Source: an uncultured Christensenellaceae bacterium
Lineage (GTDB): Bacteria > Bacillota > Clostridia > Christensenellales > UBA3700
Direction: 5' to 3'
Length of the DNA stretch: 64,000 bases
Assembly (NCBI GenBank): GCA_944380285.1
Contig: CALWGZ010000004.1
Coordinates: 1-64,000 of the forward strand
Shown: positions 17,489 through 27,177 of the stretch, in pieces
Layout: each line of letters begins with the position of its first letter
Position numbering within the stretch: position 1 is the first letter of the stretch
Notes under the pieces: generated by a model
The model's input: the letters and a program-made list of their open reading frames with translations, nothing else
What the model was told of the DNA's origin: nothing
Database searches by the model: none
Program-made: the position numbers and the translations under genes

Positions 17489-18853
17489 TTACTCCCAAAT
17501 AACAGGGGTACAACCGTCAGGGGCATAATGCCAATAATTGCCTTTGGTTATCTCACTCTGTAATTGTTCTTCCGTTGGTTTTGTTTCAGAGTAATAATAC
17601 CAAGTAGGACCATATTGATCTGCCCACTCACTGTCAATGATATAGTTATTTGCCTCTACGGTAATATTATCTTTCCAGCTTGTTTCACCTGTACCTCCAT
17701 AATAAATGATTTCCAAATTACCTGTTGCATCAAAGTAATCTTGTCTTATTATTTCTATGGTGCTCGGTATCAGTATTGTTACAAGGTCTGTAAATCCCCA
17801 CTCAGTATGCATATTATACCTGTCTGCGGTTCCGCTAAGGTAAGCTGTTCCAAAGGCTTTATAACCCTCTGGCACATATAAGTTTTTTACCCCAAGCCAA
17901 GAGTACCCGGGTGAGCCATCCTGGGCATATTGAACTATATCTACTGTAAGATCTTTCCCCCCATTAGTGGTTCCTTCAAGTGGTAACCAGACAGTCTCTG
18001 CCCCGGTAGCTCTACCACCTCTGACTATATTTTCCCCATTCAAAGATTCAAATATCAATCCTTCAGTAACATACTTACCGGTAACAACAGTGTCTTTGGT
18101 TATTTTATTTAAGTTTATGTTTTCATCCCAAACCCATATATTTCCTGTTATTTCAGGTACTGTGGGGGGCTCAACAGGGTCTCCGTAATAAACTGTTTTA
18201 ACAACAGGCTCCGGGCTTACCATAAAGGTAACATCAAAGGAATATAAGGTACCGCCGTTATAAATATCCCAAATCCATTCTTCTTCGTTGCCGGGGTAAT
18301 CAGGGTTATACTGCATAAAGATTTCATAGGCTGATTTACCCGGCTCACCTTGCGGCCCTTGTTCTCCTTGCTCGCCTTTATCGCCCTGAGGGCCTTGTAT
18401 CCCTTGTTCTCCTTGTATTCCCTGTTCTCCCTGTGGTCCTTGCTCCCCCTGTTCTCCTTTTTCACCCTGCGGTCCTTGTTCTCCTTGCATGCCTTGTTCC
18501 CCTTGCGGGCCTTGTTGTCCGTCTGTCCCGGGGTCACCGTCAATACCGTCTTCACCGGCAGGACCTTGGGCTTTTATGCCCGAATCTTCTCCGTTAATAT
18601 ACCAATTTCCGTTACTTCCTATGGCAATTTCGGGGGTTATTCCGTCCTTGCCGTCTTCACCTTTCAGCCATTCCAAAAAATCGGCTTGGGTTCCCGTATG
18701 CCCGTTATCAAGCCAAATTTCATAAGCACTTTTGCCGTCCGCCCCATTCGTGCCGTTTTCTCCGTCCCGTCCATCATTTGCACAGGCGGCAAATGACAGG
18801 CAGAGAACAAAAGCTAAAACAACAGAGATTATAACTTTCATCGCCTTGTTCAT
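17489..18853 (-). CDS. Collagen-like repeat lipoprotein
   Basis: 454 residues. Signal peptide with lipobox SFAAC (Cys24). Residues 97-172 are an uninterrupted Gly-X-Y tract dominated by GEQ, GPQ and GIQ triplets, expected to form a collagen-like triple helix. A GKSAYEI motif flanks this tract on both sides (40 and 172), and the C-terminal third is a beta-rich region of unknown fold. Probably a trimeric surface stalk. Codon use is clearly more AT-rich than in neighbours, consistent with acquisition by transfer. Confidence 0.88.
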   Translation of the reverse strand: MNKAMKVIISVVLAFVLCLSFAACANDGRDGENGTNGADGKSAYEIWLDNGHTGTQADFLEWLKGEDGKDGITPEIAIGSNGNWYINGEDSGIKAQGPAGEDGIDGDPGTDGQQGPQGEQGMQGEQGPQGEKGEQGEQGPQGEQGIQGEQGIQGPQGDKGEQGEQGPQGEPGKSAYEIFMQYNPDYPGNEEEWIWDIYNGGTLYSFDVTFMVSPEPVVKTVYYGDPVEPPTVPEITGNIWVWDENINLNKITKDTVVTGKYVTEGLIFESLNGENIVRGGRATGAETVWLPLEGTTNGGKDLTVDIVQYAQDGSPGYSWLGVKNLYVPEGYKAFGTAYLSGTADRYNMHTEWGFTDLVTILIPSTIEIIRQDYFDATGNLEIIYYGGTGETSWKDNITVEANNYIIDSEWADQYGPTWYYYSETKPTEEQLQSEITKGNYWHYAPDGCTPVIWE

Positions 18854-18874
18854 TTGTAAAACTCCTTTTTTTCA

Positions 18875-18903
18875 ATTATAAGAGATTTCAGGTACCAAGT
18901 TAA
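18875..18903 (-). promoter_or_regulatory. Promoter of the collagen-like gene
   Basis: TTAACT, 17 bp, TATAAT on the minus strand; AGGAG precedes the ATG. Confidence 0.65.
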
Positions 18904-18913
18904 GGACATAAGG

Positions 18914-19555
18914 TCAGTCATTCATAAATTTTATATAATCTTCGTCTACTTCATGCCAAAAAACAAGTCCGTCGCAAATCAGTTGGAAAAGCTCACTTGT
19001 TAAGGGTGTTTTGCTATTCAAATATTCCACATTCCATAACTTCCCATTGCGTATTTTTGGTGCGGCACAATACTTTCCGAGCCATTTGTCCGAGGCATTG
19101 CATTCGGGGCATTGCGCAACGGTGGTAATCAGTGCTTTTTCCAGTTCTTTCCGTTTCTCATAGGCGTTTACTTCTATTACAGCAAATGTAATATTTTTAC
19201 GAATATAATCGGAAATCTGTTGCATGGTTACTTTGTCAACTGCAATGCCGTCTCTTTCGGCAATGGCGGTACGGATGTGCTTTCTGAAAATACTTTTTCC
19301 GTTGTAGTGGGATTTCAAACGCCGTGGCAGTCTGTCCGGCTGCTCGCTTATCCCGATACGGACGATCCGTTCGTTTAAGTCGCAGGGGTGCGCCGTTTCG
19401 CCATTTTCAAACATTATATAAACGCCGTTCTTCGGTATCTTTGTAAAATCCGAACATATCTCTTTGCTGTTGGCAGGGGGTACTTGATAATCGGGGTGTG
19501 CAAATCGTACTGCACGCCTTACCCGGTCATGTAAGTCTTTACAGTTCACAATCAT
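18914..19555 (-). CDS. GIY-YIG-like protein
   Basis: 213 residues. The N-terminal half has NGVYIMF and RIVRIGIS spaced as the two strands of a GIY-YIG nuclease core, followed by RLKSHY and IFRKHI with conserved-looking basic residues and a downstream Glu (KELEKAL). A CPEC pair lies in the C-terminal half. It may be an active endonuclease or a catalytically altered relative. It is divergent from a small XRE regulator and its promoter is covered by that region's operators, like control genes of mobile elements. Confidence 0.65.
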   Translation of the reverse strand: MIVNCKDLHDRVRRAVRFAHPDYQVPPANSKEICSDFTKIPKNGVYIMFENGETAHPCDLNERIVRIGISEQPDRLPRRLKSHYNGKSIFRKHIRTAIAERDGIAVDKVTMQQISDYIRKNITFAVIEVNAYEKRKELEKALITTVAQCPECNASDKWLGKYCAAPKIRNGKLWNVEYLNSKTPLTSELFQLICDGLVFWHEVDEDYIKFMND

Positions 19556-19587
19556 TGGGTTTGTCTCCTTATCATTTTACTGTTGCC

Positions 19588-19616
19588 ATTATAACATACA
19601 ATGTGATTTAAGTCAA
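19588..19616 (-). promoter_or_regulatory. Promoter of the GIY-YIG-like gene
   Basis: TTGACT, 17 bp, TATAAT on the minus strand. The spacer is almost filled by an operator arm. Confidence 0.7.
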
Positions 19617-19672
19617 CGGTAATCACATTGTATGTATATAGTTGTATAAAATTATAAACATATAATGTGATT
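19594..19672. promoter_or_regulatory. Triple operator of the GIY-YIG/XRE region
   Basis: ACATACAATGTGATT (19594-19608) is perfectly inverted at 19621-19635 and nearly repeated directly at 19658-19672 (one change). This fits binding by the XRE protein encoded at 19751. Confidence 0.65.
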
Positions 19673-19750
19673 TTACTGCTTTCAACGTGTACCCGTCAAA
19701 CATCTATATATTTTATACTTTTGGTAAACGACAAGGCAGGTTTTAGGGTC

Positions 19751-20047
19751 ATGGACAAAAACGACATTATAGACAGGATCGGCTATTTCAGGTCTAAGGC
19801 AAAACTTTCCCAAAAGGCTCTTTCCATTGACATTGATATGAACATCGGGTACATTAACCGAATGGAGAGCAGGAGGGATTTTTTACCAAGTTTGGAAGTC
19901 CTCTTAAAAATCATACAGGCTTGCGGTATTACCGAAGAAGAGTTCTTTTACGGCGATTTGGAACATTACCGGTCAGACAAACAACTTTTGGAAAAGCTGA
20001 AAGGTCTTTCAAACGAAAAAAGGGAGGCACTGTTAAAGTTACTTTGA
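19751..20047 (+). CDS. XRE-family transcriptional regulator
   Basis: 98 residues. Helix-turn-helix in the N-terminal half (RSKAKLSQKALSIDIDMNIGYINRMES), then a short helical tail. The ATG at 19751 fits the domain; the frame extends 28 codons upstream into the promoter region, and the ribosome binding site is weak. Low GC like the rest of the 17-20 kb island. Likely autoregulates and controls the GIY-YIG-like gene. Confidence 0.85.
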   Translation: MDKNDIIDRIGYFRSKAKLSQKALSIDIDMNIGYINRMESRRDFLPSLEVLLKIIQACGITEEEFFYGDLEHYRSDKQLLEKLKGLSNEKREALLKLL

Positions 20048-20098
20048 CTTGCATTCGGTGTCCCTGTGTAAAAAGTGTATAAATGTGTAAACATGAAA

Positions 20099-20131
20099 AA
20101 GCCCTGTTTCCGAATGAAACAAGGCTTTTTT
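20099..20131 (+). terminator. Terminator after the XRE gene
   Basis: 12-bp stem with one mismatch, CGAAT loop, then a run of six T. Confidence 0.75.
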
Positions 20132-20160
20132 GGAGCTGCCTGCCGGACTTGAACCGGCGG
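20131..20160 (-). pseudogene. tRNA 3'-end fragment
   Basis: The minus strand reads as a T arm (GCCGG-TTCAAGT-CCGGC), acceptor 3' strand AGGCAGC, discriminator T and CCA. The matching 5' acceptor and the D and anticodon arms are missing. Such a stub is what integration of a mobile element into a tRNA gene leaves behind. The stub differs from the tRNA-Ser tail at 16852. Confidence 0.55.
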
Positions 20161-20290
20161 CGATCCGAATGTATACTTCCGTTTTTGCAAAAATCAATTT
20201 TCGTCCGCATCGAGACCTGCGGCGCTCCCCCGCGCTTCGGGACAATTCCGCCGAAGTTTTTATCCTTCGGTCTCTCCTCACTCCGTCCGC

Positions 20291-21229
20291 TCAGATCACG
20301 TTGCAAAGCATCATGAGCAGAGGTATCGATATCACGCAGAGCAGCGTGTTCATCAATGTGGCTGCCGCGGCGGTCTCGCAATCTCCGCCGTAAAGTTCGG
20401 CGAACGTCAGCGTGCTCGACGCGGACGGCATCGCGGCGATGATGAACAGCGCGATGATCACATATCTGTCGATGTCGACCGCAAGCGCGACGAGCATCAC
20501 TATCCCGAGCGACAGCAGCGGCGCGACCACCAATTTGACAAAAGCGACGAGATAGATCTTCGGGTCGACGAGTTTTTTTGGCGCCATGTCGGCAAGGCGG
20601 ATGCCGAGGATGATCATCGAAAGAGGCAGCGTCATGTCGCCGAGATAGCCGATCGGGGTCATGACCTGATCGGGAATGTCGACGTTGCAGAAAAAGAACG
20701 GCAGCGCGACGATCACCGCGATCGTGGGCGGATTGAGCAGGATCTTGATCGGACGCACGCTCTTGCGCTCACCCGTGATCGCGAACACGCCGAGCGTCCA
20801 GCACATCGCGTTGAATACGATGTTGTAGACGACGGTATAGAGCACGAGGTCGCCGTTGCCGGGAAAGAGCATCTCCATCACCGGGATACCCATAAAGCCG
20901 ACGTTGCCGAGATACGACGCGGCGACGCAGGCGCGCTTACTCGCCTCTTCCTTTGTCTTGCAGAAGATCAATTTGGCGGCAAAATAGACCGCGAGCTGCG
21001 TGACGATCGCGAACAGCGCGACCCAGCCGAAATCGGCGAGCATCTCTTTGCGGAACTCATTGCCGAGAATGGACGACATCATCAAGAACGGCTGCGCGAC
21101 ATAGAGCAACAGCGCGGCGAATATGCCGGCTGTGTTTTCGGGCAGCAGTTTGGTTTTGCGCAGCACGAATCCGGGCACGGCGAGCGCGACGACGATCAGC
21201 ACCTGTATGAACGTGGACAAAAAATTCAT
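20291..21229 (-). CDS. AEC family transporter (auxin efflux carrier fold)
   Basis: 312-residue integral membrane protein with about ten hydrophobic segments. The two repeated halves with broken-helix motifs (YLGNVGFMGIPV and MPSASSTLTFAELYGGD) are typical of bacterial AEC transporters, which export or exchange organic anions such as malate. Own promoter. Substrate cannot be inferred. Confidence 0.9.
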   Translation of the reverse strand: MNFLSTFIQVLIVVALAVPGFVLRKTKLLPENTAGIFAALLLYVAQPFLMMSSILGNEFRKEMLADFGWVALFAIVTQLAVYFAAKLIFCKTKEEASKRACVAASYLGNVGFMGIPVMEMLFPGNGDLVLYTVVYNIVFNAMCWTLGVFAITGERKSVRPIKILLNPPTIAVIVALPFFFCNVDIPDQVMTPIGYLGDMTLPLSMIILGIRLADMAPKKLVDPKIYLVAFVKLVVAPLLSLGIVMLVALAVDIDRYVIIALFIIAAMPSASSTLTFAELYGGDCETAAAATLMNTLLCVISIPLLMMLCNVI

Positions 21230-21260
21230 AGGACTTCCTTCTCAAACTTTCCCGCGCAAT

Positions 21261-21289
21261 ATTGTACTCCGGCGCGCGCCGGCTGTCAA
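21261..21289 (-). promoter_or_regulatory. Promoter of the AEC transporter gene
   Basis: TTGACA, 17 bp, TACAAT. The spacer holds the perfect palindrome CCGGCGCGCGCCGG, which may be an operator. Confidence 0.7.
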
Positions 21290-21290
21290 A

Positions 21291-21314
21291 CAAAAAACGC
21301 ACAAAATCGTGCGT
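21291..21314 (-). terminator. Terminator of the peptidase-phosphatase unit
   Basis: ACGCAC/GTGCGT stem followed by six T on the minus strand. Confidence 0.7.
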
Positions 21315-21361
21315 CTTTTGCATATTCTTTTGCGCGCGTCATAGCGCGGACTTTGCTCGCG

Positions 21362-21823
21362 TCATTTTGCGGTCAATTTGTCCAAAAGCGCGGTCACTCC
21401 CTCGAGGATGTCGTTGTACGCGGTCTTGAAATCGCCCGTCCACCATGGGTCGTCGATGTCGCGCGGCCGCGTGCAGAAATCGAGCAATCTGCATATCTTG
21501 CCGTCGGGGTCGCCGCCGAAAATGCGGCTTGCCGCGCGGCTGTTGCGCTCCTCGGCGGTGACGATGAGATCGAAGCGGCGATAGTCGTCTTCGGTCAATT
21601 TGCGCGCCCTCTTGTCGTCGCAGCAAATGCCGTGCGCGGCGAGCTCTCTCCTCGCGGGCGGATAGACGGGGTTGCCTGCCTCTTCGCCGCTCGTGCCGGC
21701 GGAAGCCGCCTCGAACATGTCGGCGACGCCTCTGCTTTCCGCCTCGGCGCGGAACACATACTCCATCATCGGCGAACGGCAGATGTTGCCGAGACACACG
21801 AACAAGATCTTTTTCTTTTGCAT
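21362..21823 (-). CDS. Low-molecular-weight protein-tyrosine phosphatase
   Basis: 153-residue LMW-PTP. P-loop CLGNICRS (Cys10 to Arg16) and the acid Asp in DDPWW near the C-terminus are intact. Its gene starts 12 nt after the M20 peptidase gene ends, so they share a transcript. A more canonical member than the paralogue at 12276. Confidence 0.93.
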   Translation of the reverse strand: MQKKKILFVCLGNICRSPMMEYVFRAEAESRGVADMFEAASAGTSGEEAGNPVYPPARRELAAHGICCDDKRARKLTEDDYRRFDLIVTAEERNSRAASRIFGGDPDGKICRLLDFCTRPRDIDDPWWTGDFKTAYNDILEGVTALLDKLTAK

Positions 21824-21835
21824 AGTATCTCCTTG

Positions 21836-23113
21836 TCACTCAAACAGCAGCCGCTCAAAGCTCGCGCAGTAGATGTCATAGATCTTTCTCAACTTTTCGA
21901 GGCTCTGCCTCTCGTCGGGCATATGGATCGTGCTCTTCTCTCCGGGGAAGACGGGTCCGAACGCGACCGCCTTGGGCAGCGCCCTCGCATAGGTCGCGCC
22001 GCCGATCGCGATCGGCTTTGCGCTCTCGCCTGTGCAGGCGTTGTACGCGTCCGAAAGCGCCCTGACAAGTTCGTCGTCCGGGGCGACATAGAGCGGCTCG
22101 TGGAATGCGGTCAACTCGACCGACTTGACGCCGTCAACCGCTTTAAGCCTTTTCAATATGTCCTCTCTCGGCACGTCGACGGGGTGTCTGATGTCGAGTT
22201 CAACAAAGATATTTTTGGTATCCGTGTCGATAATACCCATATTACAGGTCAGCGCTCCGCTCTTTTCGTCGCGGCATGCTATCCCGAGTCCCGAGCCGTC
22301 GTGGTCACACAAAAGCGCGGCGAGCCGTCCGCATTCGGGCGAAAACGAGGCGAGCGTTTTGAGCATCTTCCAGCCGGCGTTGACTCCCTCGGAGGGAGTT
22401 GAACCGTGAGCCGCTCTGCCTGCCGAAAAGAACGTCGTCAAGCCGCCCTCGACGCTCTCGGCAAGGTCGCACTCTATCTCTCCTCTCACATTTGCGCGGC
22501 ATTCGGGCATCACGACATTGACCCTCTCTCCGCCCCTTATCGAGACGACCTCTTTTGGCTTTGCGAACGTCAGGCGGACGTGAGCGACCCCCTTTTCGCA
22601 ATTGATGACGGGGAAGTCGGCGTCGGGCGAAATGCCCTCTTTGGGCAACTCCTCTCTTTGGAGATAGCGCTCTATACACTTCCAGCCCGACTCCTCGTTG
22701 CCGCCCCAGATGAAGCGGATGCGGCGTTTGGGCTTTTTGCCCTCTTTGAGCAGGGACAGCGCCGCATAGAACGCGAGCGTCATCGGTCCCTTGTCGTCGA
22801 GCACGCCTCTGCCGTAAAAGACGCCGTCCTTGATCTCGCCCAGCGGGTCGGCGTGCCAGCCGCCGCCGAGAGGGACGGTGTCGAGGTGACCGAGGACGCC
22901 GAACAGGTCGCCCTCGCCTGTCTCCGCCCAGACATAGTAGCCGTCGCCCAAACCGACTTTGAAGCCGCGGCTCTTTGCGTCGTCGGCGACGAATTGCAAG
23001 CACTTCGCGACGCCCTCGCCGAACGGGCTTGCGTTGCACGGCGCCGCCTGAACACTGTCGATCGCGACCAACTTTTTCAAAGCGCAGAGCGCCTCATCGA
23101 ACATATCGGACAT
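21836..23113 (-). CDS. M20 family metallopeptidase (PepV/Sapep-like dipeptidase)
   Basis: 425 residues. Zinc ligands are recognisable in GHLDTVP, GVLDDKGP, GGNEESGW, PDADFPV and STIHMPDER, spaced as in the dipeptidase branch (PepV, Sapep) with a lid domain between. It cleaves dipeptides in the cytoplasm to supply amino acids. GGGAGG precedes the ATG. A weak -35/-10 pair lies upstream, divergent from leuS. Confidence 0.92.
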   Translation of the reverse strand: MSDMFDEALCALKKLVAIDSVQAAPCNASPFGEGVAKCLQFVADDAKSRGFKVGLGDGYYVWAETGEGDLFGVLGHLDTVPLGGGWHADPLGEIKDGVFYGRGVLDDKGPMTLAFYAALSLLKEGKKPKRRIRFIWGGNEESGWKCIERYLQREELPKEGISPDADFPVINCEKGVAHVRLTFAKPKEVVSIRGGERVNVVMPECRANVRGEIECDLAESVEGGLTTFFSAGRAAHGSTPSEGVNAGWKMLKTLASFSPECGRLAALLCDHDGSGLGIACRDEKSGALTCNMGIIDTDTKNIFVELDIRHPVDVPREDILKRLKAVDGVKSVELTAFHEPLYVAPDDELVRALSDAYNACTGESAKPIAIGGATYARALPKAVAFGPVFPGEKSTIHMPDERQSLEKLRKIYDIYCASFERLLFE

Positions 23114-23259
23114 ATTGCCTCCCGAAATTCTTCATATATAATATACACCGTTTTGCGCAAAAAAGCTACTCAAACGGCGCGGCGGGCGAGTTTGGACGGC
23201 GCGCGAAGCAAAACTCTTCCCAAAAACCTCGCCGCGCGCGCTCAACCGCGCAAAATAAC

Positions 23260-23288
23260 TTTACAACCGCGGCGCGATAATATATAAT
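23260..23288 (+). promoter_or_regulatory. Promoter of leuS
   Basis: TTTACA, 17 bp, TATAAT; about 40 nt leader, too short for a T-box. Confidence 0.7.
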
Positions 23289-23331
23289 ATTGTCTTGAAT
23301 ATGCGCGCACACGCGTTCATACGGAGAGACT

Positions 23332-25758
23332 ATGGATCTTACTCAAATCGAAAAGAAATGGCAAAAGCGCTGGGAGGACGAAAAACTCTACTCGTTCGAC
23401 ACGACAAAGCGCGACAACAAGTACTACGTCCTCGAGATGTTCTCCTACCCTTCGGGCGCGAAATTGCACGTCGGGCATTGGTACAACTACGGACCGTCGG
23501 ACACGTTCGCGCGGTTCATGCGCATGAGCGGCAAAGAGGTGTTTCAGCCGATGGGCTTCGACGCGTTCGGTCTGCCGGCGGAGAACTATGCGATCAAGAC
23601 GGGCATCCACCCCAAGGACAGCACGCTCAAAAACATCGCGACGATGGAAAAACAGCTCAAGGCGATGGGCGCGTCCTTTGATTGGGACTATGAGATCAAG
23701 ACGTGCATGCCCGACTACTACAAGTGGACGCAATGGCTGTTCTTGCAATTTTACAAGCACGGGCTCGCCTACCGCAAAGAGGCGCCTGTCAATTGGTGCC
23801 CGTCGTGCAACACCGTGCTTGCCAACGAGCAGGTCGTCGACGGCTGCTGCGAGCGTTGCGGCACGACGGTCGTGCGCAAGAATTTGACTCAATGGTTTTT
23901 CAAGATCACCGCGTATGCCGAAGAGCTGCTCTCGGGGCTTGACAAAATCGATTGGCCCGAAAAGACAAAGGCGATGCAGCGCAATTGGATAGGCAAATCC
24001 ACCGGCGGCGAGATCGTCTTCACCTGCGAGAGCGGCGACAAGTTCAGCGTCTTTACGACGCGCGCGGACACGGTGTTCGGCGTGTCGTATGTGATACTTG
24101 CGCCCGAGCATCCGCTCGTCGACAAGCTGACCACCCCCGAGCACAGGGCGGAGATCGAGGCGTACAAGCTGGCTTGCTCCAAGGCGACCGAGATCGAGCG
24201 TCTCTCCACGTCTCGCGAAAAGACGGGCGCGTTCACCGGCGCGTATTGCATCAATCCCGTCAACGGCAAGCGCGTGCCCATTTGGATCGGCGACTATGTG
24301 CTCTACTCCTACGGCACGGGCGCGGTCATGGGCGTCGCGGCGCACGACGAGCGCGACTACGACTTCGCGAAGAAGTTCGGGCTGGACATCGTCCGCGTCA
24401 TCAAGAGCGCGGACGGCAGCGACGACTCCCTCCCCTATTGCGAACACGGCGTGCTGGTCAACAGCGGCAAGTACGACGGCATGACGACGGACGAGGCTAA
24501 GGTCGCGATCGTCAAAGATCTCGAAAAGGAAGGCAACGGCGCGCTCAAGACCAACTATCGTCTGCGCGATTGGCTGATCTCGCGTCAACGCTATTGGGGC
24601 TGCCCGATACCGATCATACATTGCCCGCATTGCGGCGAGGTGCCCGTCCCCGACGACCGGCTCCCCGTCGAACTGCCCTATGACGTCGACTTCACGCCGG
24701 ACGGCAAATCTCCGCTGCTCAAATGCGAGTCGTTCATGAACACGACCTGCCCCATCTGCGGCAAGCCGGCAAGGCGCGACCCGGACACTTTGGACACCTT
24801 CGTGTGCAGCAGCTGGTACTTCCTGCGCTATCCCGACGCGCACAACGACAAGCAGGCGTTCGACCCCGAGATCATCAACAAGATGCTCCCGGTCGACAAA
24901 TATATCGGCGGCGCCGAGCACGCGTGCATGCACTTGCTCTACGCGCGCTTCTTCACCAAGGCGCTGCGCGACATGGGCTATCTCAAATTCGACGAGCCGT
25001 TCTCCTCTCTCGTCCACCAGGGCGTGATTTTGGGACCGGACGGCAACCGCATGAGCAAGTCCAAGGGCAACGTCATCTCCCCCGACGAGTATGTCGGCAA
25101 ATACGGTTCGGACGCGTTCAGGCTGTATTTGATGTTCGGATTCTCCTATGTCGAGGGCGGTCCGTGGAATACCGCGGGGCTTGAATCCATCGTCCGCTTT
25201 ATGGAGCGCGTCGAGAGGCTCGTGGTCAAGAGCCTCGACCTAGGCGCGGCAAAGGGCGAATACGGCAGGGCGGAAAAGGATCTGGACTTCGTCCGCCACA
25301 GCACGATCAAGCGCGCGAGCGACGACCTCAAAGTCTTCTCGTTCAACACCGCGATCGCGAGGCTGATGGAGTTCGTCAACGCGATGTACAAGTATATGGA
25401 CGGCAAGGTCAACGCCGCCTTCCTGCGCGAGTGCGTCGAGGACTTCGTGCTGTTGATCGCGCCTTTTGCGCCCCACTTCGCGGAAGAGCTGCACGAGATG
25501 CTCGGTCACAAGGAGAGCGTGTTCAAATGCGCCTATCCGACCTGCGACGAAAAGGCGCTCGTGCGCGACGAGTACGAGATGGCGGTGCAGGTCAACAGCC
25601 GCGTCAAGGCAAAGATCGTCGTCCCCGCGGACGCCGACAACAAGGCGATCGAGGACATGGCGCTTCAAGACGGCAACGTCAAAGCCGCGCTGGGCGATCT
25701 CAAGCCCGTCAAGGTGATCGTCATCCCCAAGCGCATAGTCAACATCGTTGCAAAATAA
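23332..25758 (+). CDS. leuS: Leucyl-tRNA synthetase
   Basis: 808-residue class I synthetase. The HIGH motif is HVGH, the CP1 editing domain is present ([11 protein letters not shown] and [16 protein letters not shown]), two zinc-type CxxC pairs appear (CPSC, CERC and CPHC, CPIC), and the KMSKS motif is RMSKSKGN. Complete. serS follows after 27 nt, probably on the same transcript. Confidence 0.97.
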   Translation: MDLTQIEKKWQKRWEDEKLYSFDTTKRDNKYYVLEMFSYPSGAKLHVGHWYNYGPSDTFARFMRMSGKEVFQPMGFDAFGLPAENYAIKTGIHPKDSTLKNIATMEKQLKAMGASFDWDYEIKTCMPDYYKWTQWLFLQFYKHGLAYRKEAPVNWCPSCNTVLANEQVVDGCCERCGTTVVRKNLTQWFFKITAYAEELLSGLDKIDWPEKTKAMQRNWIGKSTGGEIVFTCESGDKFSVFTTRADTVFGVSYVILAPEHPLVDKLTTPEHRAEIEAYKLACSKATEIERLSTSREKTGAFTGAYCINPVNGKRVPIWIGDYVLYSYGTGAVMGVAAHDERDYDFAKKFGLDIVRVIKSADGSDDSLPYCEHGVLVNSGKYDGMTTDEAKVAIVKDLEKEGNGALKTNYRLRDWLISRQRYWGCPIPIIHCPHCGEVPVPDDRLPVELPYDVDFTPDGKSPLLKCESFMNTTCPICGKPARRDPDTLDTFVCSSWYFLRYPDAHNDKQAFDPEIINKMLPVDKYIGGAEHACMHLLYARFFTKALRDMGYLKFDEPFSSLVHQGVILGPDGNRMSKSKGNVISPDEYVGKYGSDAFRLYLMFGFSYVEGGPWNTAGLESIVRFMERVERLVVKSLDLGAAKGEYGRAEKDLDFVRHSTIKRASDDLKVFSFNTAIARLMEFVNAMYKYMDGKVNAAFLRECVEDFVLLIAPFAPHFAEELHEMLGHKESVFKCAYPTCDEKALVRDEYEMAVQVNSRVKAKIVVPADADNKAIEDMALQDGNVKAALGDLKPVKVIVIPKRIVNIVAK

Positions 25759-25785
25759 CGATAATCAACACAGGCAGGTGTTTTT

Positions 25786-27075
25786 ATGTTGGATATAAAA
25801 TTCGTCAGGAGCGATCCGGACGCGGTCAAAGAGAACATCAAGAAGAAGTTCCAAGACGAAAAACTCGTCCTTGTCGACGAGGTTATCGAGCTTGACAAAC
25901 AATTCCGCGACAGCAAAACTCGCGGCGACTATCTGCGCAATCAGCGCAACGTGATCAGCAAGCAGATCGGCGGCTTGCTCGCCAAGGGCGACAAGGCGGG
26001 CGCCGAAGAGGCTAAAAAGCAAGTCGCGTCCATGGCGAAAGAGCTCGCCGAGCTCGAAGTCAAAGAGGACGAGCTCTCCGCCGAGATCCGCAAGCGCATG
26101 CTGGTCATCCCTCAAATGATCGACCCGTCCGTGCCCATCGGCAAGGACGATTCGGAGAACGTCGAGGTCGAGAGGTTCGGCGAGCCGGCGGTCCCCGACT
26201 TTGAGGTCCCCTATCACATCGACATCATGGAGCGCCTCGAGGGCATCGACCTCGACAGCGCGCGCCGCACGAGCGGCAACGGCTTCTACTATCTTACCGG
26301 CGACATCGCGAGGCTGCACTCCGCGGTGCTGTCCTATGCGCGCGACTTCATGATCGACCGCGGCTTCACCTATGTCGTGCCGCCGTTCATGATCCACGGC
26401 AGTGTGGTCACCGGCGTGATGAGCTTTGCCGAGATGGAGAACATGATGTACAAGATCGAAGGCGAAGACCTCTATCTCATCGGCACATCCGAGCACTCCA
26501 TGATCGGCAGGTTCATGGACACCGTCACCCCCGAGAGCAAGCTGCCGCTCACATTGACCAGCTACTCTCCCTGCTTCCGCAAAGAGGTGGGCGCGCACGG
26601 CATCGAGGAGCGCGGCGTCTACCGCATACATCAATTCGAAAAGCAGGAGATGATCGTCATCTGCAAGCCCGAAGAGAGCGCCGATTGGTTCGTCAAACTC
26701 TACACCAACACCGTCGACTTCTTCCGCTCGCTGGACATCCCTGTCCGCACGCTCGAGTGCTGCTCGGGCGACCTTGCCGACCTCAAAGTCAAGTCGCTCG
26801 ACGTCGAGGCGTGGTCTCCGCGCCAAAAGAAGTACTTCGAGGTGGGCAGCTGCTCCAACCTCGGCGACGCGCAGGCGAGACGTCTCGGCATCCGCATCAA
26901 GGGCGAAGCGGGCAACTATCTCGCGCATACGCTCAACAACACCGTCGTCGCTCCGCCGCGCATGCTGATCGCCTTCCTCGAAAACAACCTCAACGCGGAC
27001 GGCTCCGTCAACATCCCCGAGCCTTTGAGGATGTATATGGGCGGCAAGTCCAAGATCGAAGTTCCCAAAAAGTGA
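25786..27075 (+). CDS. serS: Seryl-tRNA synthetase
   Basis: 429-residue class II synthetase. An N-terminal coiled-coil tRNA-binding arm (about 30-110) precedes a catalytic core with motif 2 FRKEVGAHGIEERGVYRIHQFEKQE. Motif 3 reads NNTVVAPPRMLIAFLEN instead of the common bacterial GSGLAVGRT-type sequence; in this and in motif 2 the protein looks closer to archaeal-type enzymes than to the E. coli type. It still keeps the Arg needed for ATP. Downstream are a terminator and the tmRNA. Confidence 0.94.
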   Translation: MLDIKFVRSDPDAVKENIKKKFQDEKLVLVDEVIELDKQFRDSKTRGDYLRNQRNVISKQIGGLLAKGDKAGAEEAKKQVASMAKELAELEVKEDELSAEIRKRMLVIPQMIDPSVPIGKDDSENVEVERFGEPAVPDFEVPYHIDIMERLEGIDLDSARRTSGNGFYYLTGDIARLHSAVLSYARDFMIDRGFTYVVPPFMIHGSVVTGVMSFAEMENMMYKIEGEDLYLIGTSEHSMIGRFMDTVTPESKLPLTLTSYSPCFRKEVGAHGIEERGVYRIHQFEKQEMIVICKPEESADWFVKLYTNTVDFFRSLDIPVRTLECCSGDLADLKVKSLDVEAWSPRQKKYFEVGSCSNLGDAQARRLGIRIKGEAGNYLAHTLNNTVVAPPRMLIAFLENNLNADGSVNIPEPLRMYMGGKSKIEVPKK

Positions 27076-27093
27076 CTTTGTCAACGCAAGACT

Positions 27094-27119
27094 GCGCTCC
27101 CCTCGAGGGAGCGCTTTTT
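27094..27119 (+). terminator. Terminator of leuS-serS
   Basis: Perfect 8-bp stem GCGCTCCC/GGGAGCGC, 5-nt loop, five T. Confidence 0.85.
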
Positions 27120-27137
27120 GCATATCCCTTCACACGT

Positions 27138-27166
27138 TTGACAAAACTCTTTTTTGATGATATCAT
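27138..27166 (+). promoter_or_regulatory. Promoter of ssrA
   Basis: TTGACA, 17 bp, TATCAT, 11 nt before the RNA. Confidence 0.75.
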
Positions 27167-27177
27167 AATATATCCAT

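Noticed and set aside
23140-23331. T-box riboswitch before leuS
   Set aside because: The leader is only about 40 nt and lacks a T-box sequence or specifier stem.
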